The translations under genes were made by a program, and so were the position numbers. 44,106 nucleotides of DNA, taken from assembly GCA_903929185.1 (NCBI GenBank), contig CAIYTS010000158.1, positions 1 to 44,106 of the forward strand. The letters run 5' to 3'. Positions within the stretch are counted from its first letter, which is position 1. Each line of letters begins with the position of its first letter. Positions 39,074 to 44,106 of this stretch are shown here, one piece after another. The DNA is from an uncultured Acidimicrobiaceae bacterium (GTDB lineage Bacteria; Actinomycetota; Acidimicrobiia; Acidimicrobiales; Ilumatobacteraceae). The notes below the pieces were generated by a model, which was not told where the DNA came from, ran no database searches, and worked only from the letters and a program-made list of their open reading frames with translations.

Positions 39074-39676
39074 ATGTCAGAAAAGCTTCACCCAACGGCC
39101 CAAGCCTTGGTTGACTTGGCAATCATCTCTCTTGAGAGCGGCGGCGAGAGTGCAGTCAGAGTGGACGCGATTGTCAAACAAGCGGGAGTATCAATAACGT
39201 CGCTCTATCACCACTTTGGGGACCGTCATGGACTTATTGAGGCGGCTCAAGCCCAGCGCTTTTTGCAAGTGTTTGCGCAAAACTCTGCATCAATGGTTCA
39301 GGTGCTTGATCAAGTCCAATCAAAAGACGACCTGGTCCAAGTTTTCCGCGATGCAGTGGCGCTCCTCCAAGGGCCTCGTAACCGGACGCTTCGTGCAACA
39401 CGATCGTCGATTCTGGGAGCCGCTCTAGTAGACGAGTCATTATTGAAGCGCATTTCTGTCATTCAAAACGGACAAGTCAAAGAATTCGCTAGAACAATTT
39501 TGCGATTGCAGAATATCGATGTCATCCGAAAGGATGTTTCACCTGATGCAATTTCATTTTGGATAATCGGGACAATCTACGGTCGAATTCTGTCCGAAGT
39601 AGACGACTTCGGATTGGCCCTTGGTCCAGAATATGTGCAGTTGACCACCGAAGCTTTTATCAAGAATCTTCTGTAA
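39074..39676 (+). CDS. TetR family transcriptional regulator
   Basis: AQALVDLAIISLESGGESAVRVDAIVKQAGVSITSLYHHFGDRHGLIEAAQAQRF N-terminal HTH; start MSEKLHPT (ORF extends to 39041). Confidence 0.88.
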   Translation: MSEKLHPTAQALVDLAIISLESGGESAVRVDAIVKQAGVSITSLYHHFGDRHGLIEAAQAQRFLQVFAQNSASMVQVLDQVQSKDDLVQVFRDAVALLQGPRNRTLRATRSSILGAALVDESLLKRISVIQNGQVKEFARTILRLQNIDVIRKDVSPDAISFWIIGTIYGRILSEVDDFGLALGPEYVQLTTEAFIKNLL

Positions 39677-39702
39677 GTAAACCAGGTAGAGCGTTGTGCG
39701 CC

Positions 39703-41322
39703 TTAAGGAATGAGGGCTATCACAACGCGACGATTTCTCACCTGAGCTTTTTCAGACGTGTCAGTAGATGCAGGGTTGCTAGCTCCAATACTTCTGGTTA
39801 CGAACGGAGCTTTCACTCCAGTTAACTTCAACGCTTTCATTACTGCCTGTGCACGATCGTTGGCTACCTTTTGGTTCTCCGGGCTGTTTCCATTGATAAT
39901 TCCCGAATGTCCCATCACCATGATTGATCCAGCCGTCATTGCTTGAGGGCGAATCGCGTTCAGGGTTTGACGCCCGTCAGAGTCGATTATTGCAGACATT
40001 TTCCTGAAGTAGATCGGGGCCAAGGTAACGATTTCATTTCCGACCAAGAGTTCTTCAATGCTGTCGCCCACAACTTTAGTTCGAAGCGTTCGAAGCACTG
40101 CACGAGTTCTCTGATTAACGACTTCTGCAACACACATTCCTTCACTGATGAAGACCAGATCATCATCATTCGGAAGACATACGGCAGGGGTTCGCGACTC
40201 AACATCGAGCGTACGCGTCTGCTGAGAGGTCAAAACCATGACTGCCGAGTTATCAGCAACCCGTTTGGGGGCCGTGCGATACACAACCGAGTCTGTCACC
40301 GTGATTCCCGGCACTGCATTGGCATACCTGGAGGCCAAAACTGACGGTGCGATTGTGGTTGACGTTGGTGCGATTGTGGTTGACGTTGGCGCGATTGTGG
40401 TCGAGGTTGGCGCAACAGTCGCAGCGGTTGGCTCAACGGTGGTCGAGGTTGGCTCAACGGTGGTCGAGGTTGGCGCAACAGTCACAGCGGTTGGTTCAAC
40501 GGTGGTCGAGGTTGGCGCAACCGTAGTGGTTGTCGTCACAACTGCCACTGGTCGTGGTCGCGCGACAGAAACACTTGCGCGACCAACGAGATCCAAGCTT
40601 GAATATCTTGTCAATGGGACTCCACTGACACTGTTCGTGCCATCAGTCCAACTTGTGACGGAATAGGCCTCAACTGAATACGTACCAACTACTGCAACGT
40701 AATTCAGAGTTGCAGCAACCTGGCCAGCAAGTACCGTGCCATCACTTGAATTGAGCCAAACATATGCCACCGTGTACCCGGTTGGCAACGTAGTCGGATT
40801 CGCAGTGAACGTGACTGCATCGCCCAAGGCTGGCTGTGTGGGAGTAACTGTCACGCTTCCATTTGCTCTCAGCAGTTCAGTTCGAAACGTGAGTTCCTCT
40901 TTCTCTCCGCTGATGCTAAATAGATAACGAAGCTTGCTGTCACCACTGTTTGTAGAAGATTGCGCAATTGGTGTTCCCTGTACACGAACTTTGGTGTTGC
41001 TATCAATGAGCGATACGGTCAGACCCTTTGTCAACAAGCTTGCATTCACGACAGAAGCCATGACTCCCCATGAGTTGTCAACAACAAGCGTCATCGCCCT
41101 TCCAGACACTGCCGCGAGGGTGCAGTCATATTCAACGCCAATTGCAAACGTGCCTCCATCCAGAGGAGGAGTGCCTGTCGAACACACCCATTCGCCGGTA
41201 GCCCAGTTCCCCACTGCTGCATCAGCGCTTTGCGGATGGCTTCCCGCCGCTATGGCCGACGTCAAAAACATGGCCAAGACCAGGAAGCGGGCAGACAAGG
41301 AGAAACTCGTATATTTGAACAT
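39703..41322 (-). CDS. secreted OmpA-family C-terminal domain protein with Thr/Pro-rich heptad-repeat linker
   Basis: N-terminal signal peptide (MFKYTSFSLSARFLVLAMFLTSAIAAGSHPQSADA); (V/I)(A/E)PTSTT repeats; C-term GSIMVMGHSGIINGNSPENQKVANDRAQAVMKALKLTGV...NRRVVIALIP OmpA-like fold. Confidence 0.82.
   Translation of the reverse strand: MFKYTSFSLSARFLVLAMFLTSAIAAGSHPQSADAAVGNWATGEWVCSTGTPPLDGGTFAIGVEYDCTLAAVSGRAMTLVVDNSWGVMASVVNASLLTKGLTVSLIDSNTKVRVQGTPIAQSSTNSGDSKLRYLFSISGEKEELTFRTELLRANGSVTVTPTQPALGDAVTFTANPTTLPTGYTVAYVWLNSSDGTVLAGQVAATLNYVAVVGTYSVEAYSVTSWTDGTNSVSGVPLTRYSSLDLVGRASVSVARPRPVAVVTTTTTVAPTSTTVEPTAVTVAPTSTTVEPTSTTVEPTAATVAPTSTTIAPTSTTIAPTSTTIAPSVLASRYANAVPGITVTDSVVYRTAPKRVADNSAVMVLTSQQTRTLDVESRTPAVCLPNDDDLVFISEGMCVAEVVNQRTRAVLRTLRTKVVGDSIEELLVGNEIVTLAPIYFRKMSAIIDSDGRQTLNAIRPQAMTAGSIMVMGHSGIINGNSPENQKVANDRAQAVMKALKLTGVKAPFVTRSIGASNPASTDTSEKAQVRNRRVVIALIP
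40346..40536. repeat. 21-bp tandem repeat (about 9 units) encoding VAPTSTT/VEPTSTT heptads
   Basis: Repeated GGTGCGATTGTGGTTGACGTT-type units seen directly; translated on minus strand as VAPTSTTVEPTAVTVAPTSTTVEPTSTTVEPTAATVAPTSTTIAPTSTTIAPTSTTIAPS. Confidence 0.9.
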
Positions 41323-41339
41323 ATGTAGAAATACTACAT
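41323..41339. promoter_or_regulatory. inverted repeat abutting the start codon of the OmpA-like gene
   Basis: ATGTAG-AAATA-CTACAT, perfect 6-bp arms, immediately 5' of ATG 41322 (minus strand). Confidence 0.35.
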
Positions 41340-41386
41340 TATTAGTCAGTAGAGCACAATGGCCCAAAAATCTAGGAAGGTGAGGG

Positions 41387-43159
41387 CTAAGCGCCCAGTG
41401 TGGAAAGCCTTTCGGCAACATCAACAAAACCAGGATCAATTGCCGCAATTCGCTCGAAGAACTGACGAGCCTTGATCACATTGCCTTCTTTGTCATACAA
41501 ATCAGCAATCACGAACCACTGACGAAGGTGGTACTCAGATGGTCGATTCATATCGCCCGAGGCCTTTTCCATCAACGCAAGCGCTTCAGTGATTTGGCGA
41601 CGATCTGCCATGGAACCAGCCATAACAATGCGACCTTCAGCCATCAACTCAGGATGCGGTGAAGCCTCTAAGAGTTCTTGCCAATACTTCTCCACCATTT
41701 GGTGTTCACCCAATGCGCGATGACAATCTGCAATAACAGCGTGGTTGAAAATCCAATCTGGATTCAATTTCAATGACGCTTCAAATTCAACAAGTGCACG
41801 TTTCCATTGCCCGGCGCGATACAGACACAGCCCAAGCATCTCTCGAACAGCAGCAACTTCTGAATATTCGCGTGACATTGGATTAAGAATCTTGCGTGCA
41901 TCGTCATAACGATGCGCTTCAAAAGCTTGCAATGCTGCGTCATAACGCTTCAATGCTCGCGGTGATGCTTTCGATCCGAGAGCTTTTTCAAACTGATCTA
42001 CTACAGAGTCAAGTGCACGAACTTCTTTGCGACCACCTTTTTGTGGGCGGCCTGTTCCCTTTGAACGTGGTCCAAAACTTGGTGCTTTACGCGCAGGACG
42101 AACTGAACCTTCGTCTACCCAATCTTCGCGAGAACGCTCTGGTGGCAATGACATTTCGCCACTTGTGCGGCGTTCGCCAATGCGACCTTTAACTTCATCT
42201 GACCGTTCTTGCGCTGCAGTGCGTGGAGGGCGCGAGTCACGATCAAACCTGCGAGGGCGATCATCACGGTCTCCACGAGGTGGGCGCGAATCACGATCGA
42301 AACTGCGAGGAGGACGAGAGTCGCGATCAAACGAACGTGGTCTGTCATCGCGATCACCGCGAGGTGCTCCACGAGGAGCGTCACGATCAAACCTGCGAGG
42401 ACGATCATCACGGTCACCACGAGGAGGGCGTGAATCACGATCGAAACTACGAGGAGGGCGCGAGTCACGATCAAAAGAACGTGGTCTGTCATCGCGATCA
42501 CCACGCGGTGCTCCACGAGGCGCATCACGATCAAACCTGCGAGGACGATCATCACGGTCGCCACGAGGAGGGCGTGAATCACGATCAAAGCTGCGAGGAG
42601 GGCGCGAGTCACGATCAAAAGAACGTGGTCTGTCATCGCGATCACCGCGAGGTGCCCCACGAGGAGCATCACGATCAAACCTACGAGGACGATCATCACG
42701 GTCGCCACGAGGAGGGCGTGAATCACGATCAAAGCTGCGAGGAGGACGAGAGTCACGATCAAACGAACGAGGTCTGTCATCACGATCACCACGCGGTGCC
42801 CCACGAGGAGCATCACGATCAAACCTACGAGGACGATCATCACGGTCACCACGAGGGGGACGTGAATCACGATCAAAGCTGCGAGGAGGACGAGAGTCAC
42901 GATCAAACGAACGAGGCCTGTCATCACGATCACCACGCGGTGCCCCACGAGGAGCATCACGATCAAACCTGCGAGGACGATCATCACGGTCGCCACGAGG
43001 TGGGCGTGAATCACGATCGAAACTGCGAGGAGGACGGTCGTCTCCCCCACGAGAATCACCACGAGGTGGGCGCGAATTGCCGCCGGGACGAGAATCGCCA
43101 GAGCGACGTGGGCCTGACCCTCTATCGGGGCGGCCTGAGTTGCTTGGACGTTCAGACAT
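41387..43159 (-). CDS. TPR-repeat protein with N-terminal Arg/Asp/Pro-rich tandem-repeat (RGG/RDR-like) disordered region
   Basis: Start MSERPSNSGRPDRGSGPRRSG; repeats RDDRPRSFDRDSRPPRSFDRDSRPPRGDRDDRPRRFDRDAPRGAPRGD; C-terminal TPR-like helices (AAVREMLGLCLYRAGQWKRALVEFEASLKLNPDWIFNHAVIADCHRALG). Confidence 0.85.
   Translation of the reverse strand: MSERPSNSGRPDRGSGPRRSGDSRPGGNSRPPRGDSRGGDDRPPRSFDRDSRPPRGDRDDRPRRFDRDAPRGAPRGDRDDRPRSFDRDSRPPRSFDRDSRPPRGDRDDRPRRFDRDAPRGAPRGDRDDRPRSFDRDSRPPRSFDRDSRPPRGDRDDRPRRFDRDAPRGAPRGDRDDRPRSFDRDSRPPRSFDRDSRPPRGDRDDRPRRFDRDAPRGAPRGDRDDRPRSFDRDSRPPRSFDRDSRPPRGDRDDRPRRFDRDAPRGAPRGDRDDRPRSFDRDSRPPRSFDRDSRPPRGDRDDRPRRFDRDSRPPRTAAQERSDEVKGRIGERRTSGEMSLPPERSREDWVDEGSVRPARKAPSFGPRSKGTGRPQKGGRKEVRALDSVVDQFEKALGSKASPRALKRYDAALQAFEAHRYDDARKILNPMSREYSEVAAVREMLGLCLYRAGQWKRALVEFEASLKLNPDWIFNHAVIADCHRALGEHQMVEKYWQELLEASPHPELMAEGRIVMAGSMADRRQITEALALMEKASGDMNRPSEYHLRQWFVIADLYDKEGNVIKARQFFERIAAIDPGFVDVAERLSTLGA
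42232..43036. repeat. 144-bp tandem repeat, about 5.6 copies, in-frame (48 aa)
   Basis: Landmark GGTGC(T/C)CCAC(G) occurs at 42363, 42507, 42651, 42795 and 42939, i.e. exactly 144 bp apart; units nearly identical. Confidence 0.97.
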
Positions 43160-43205
43160 AGGCAACAAGTGTAGGGAGCGCAATTGCGAATTAACCCAGA
43201 AATGC

Positions 43206-43235
43206 AAACAACCCCGGCCGAAGCCGGGGTTGTTT
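43206..43235 (-). terminator. Rho-independent-type hairpin downstream of 5S rRNA
   Basis: Minus strand AAACAACCCCGGC-TTCG-GCCGGGGTTGTTT: 13-bp perfect stem, UUCG tetraloop, terminal T's. Confidence 0.92.
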
Positions 43236-43244
43236 ATCGAAAAA

Positions 43245-43363
43245 TTTCGGCGACGTCCTACTCTCCCAGGGGGTCTACCCCCAAGTACCATCGGCGCTGA
43301 CAGGCTTAACTGCCGTGTTCGGAATGGGAACGGGTGTGACCCTGTCGCTATGGTCACCGAAAA
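43245..43363 (-). rRNA. rrf: 5S ribosomal RNA
   Basis: Minus strand TTTCGGTGACCATAGCGACAGGGTCACACCCGTTCCCATTCCGAACACGGCAGTTAAGCCTGTCAGCGCCGATGGTACTTGGGGGTAGACCCCCTGGGAGAGTAGGACGTCGCCGAAA. Confidence 0.96.
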
Positions 43364-43423
43364 TCAATTGTCAATGTGGTTCCCCACAAGGACTCCAGAG
43401 CAAGCACGAGCACGTATTAAATA

Positions 43424-44106
<683 letters not shown>

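Noticed and set aside
42232-43036. Regular tandem array reminiscent of a CRISPR
   Set aside because: Period is 144 bp with no unique spacers; it is in-frame coding sequence for the R/D repeat protein.
42223-43161. 312-aa His/Asp-rich plus-strand ORF as an independent metal-binding gene
   Set aside because: Fully antisense to the better-supported TPR gene and made almost entirely of the same 144-bp repeat; kept only as a low-interest finding.

Overview
44.1-kb, densely packed, mostly chromosomal-core window from an actinobacterium-like genome (gene order resembles the tlyA-nadK-recN-pyrG-nudix-xerD-scpAB-rluB block of Actinobacteria; the exact lineage cannot be read from the sequence, though Acidimicrobiia-like is my guess). 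Contents from left to right: partial SRAP/YedK gene, tRNA-Pro(GGG), der with a DUF512 radical-SAM/PDZ gene, ispH, acyl-CoA dehydrogenase and ligase, a catabolic/transport cluster (LLM flavin oxidoreductase, CodA-like amidohydrolase, SsuBC/NMT1-like ABC importer, creatininase-family enzyme, CrtI-like oxidoreductase, phosphoribosyltransferase), a GT-C membrane protein, a DprE2/DprE1/UbiA/HAD cluster for decaprenyl-phosphoryl-arabinose-type donor synthesis, aroA/tyrA/rluB/scpB/scpA, trpS, HD protein, xerD, NUDIX, pyrG, recN, nadK, tlyA, HAD-IIA, DUF1015, class I aldolase, SSB-like gene, TetR regulator, an OmpA-like surface protein with a heptad-repeat stalk, a TPR protein with a 144-bp tandem-repeat-encoded Arg/Asp polyampholyte region, and the 3' part of an rRNA operon (5S and partial 23S, minus strand). 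The most interesting items are the R/D-rich repeat TPR protein directly downstream of the rRNA operon, the DprE cluster with a HAD phosphatase candidate and a Cys-to-Thr change at the benzothiazinone-target position of DprE1, the LLM/amidohydrolase/creatininase/ABC cluster, and the DUF512-der coupling. I saw no CRISPR array, prophage, transposon or obvious defence island.
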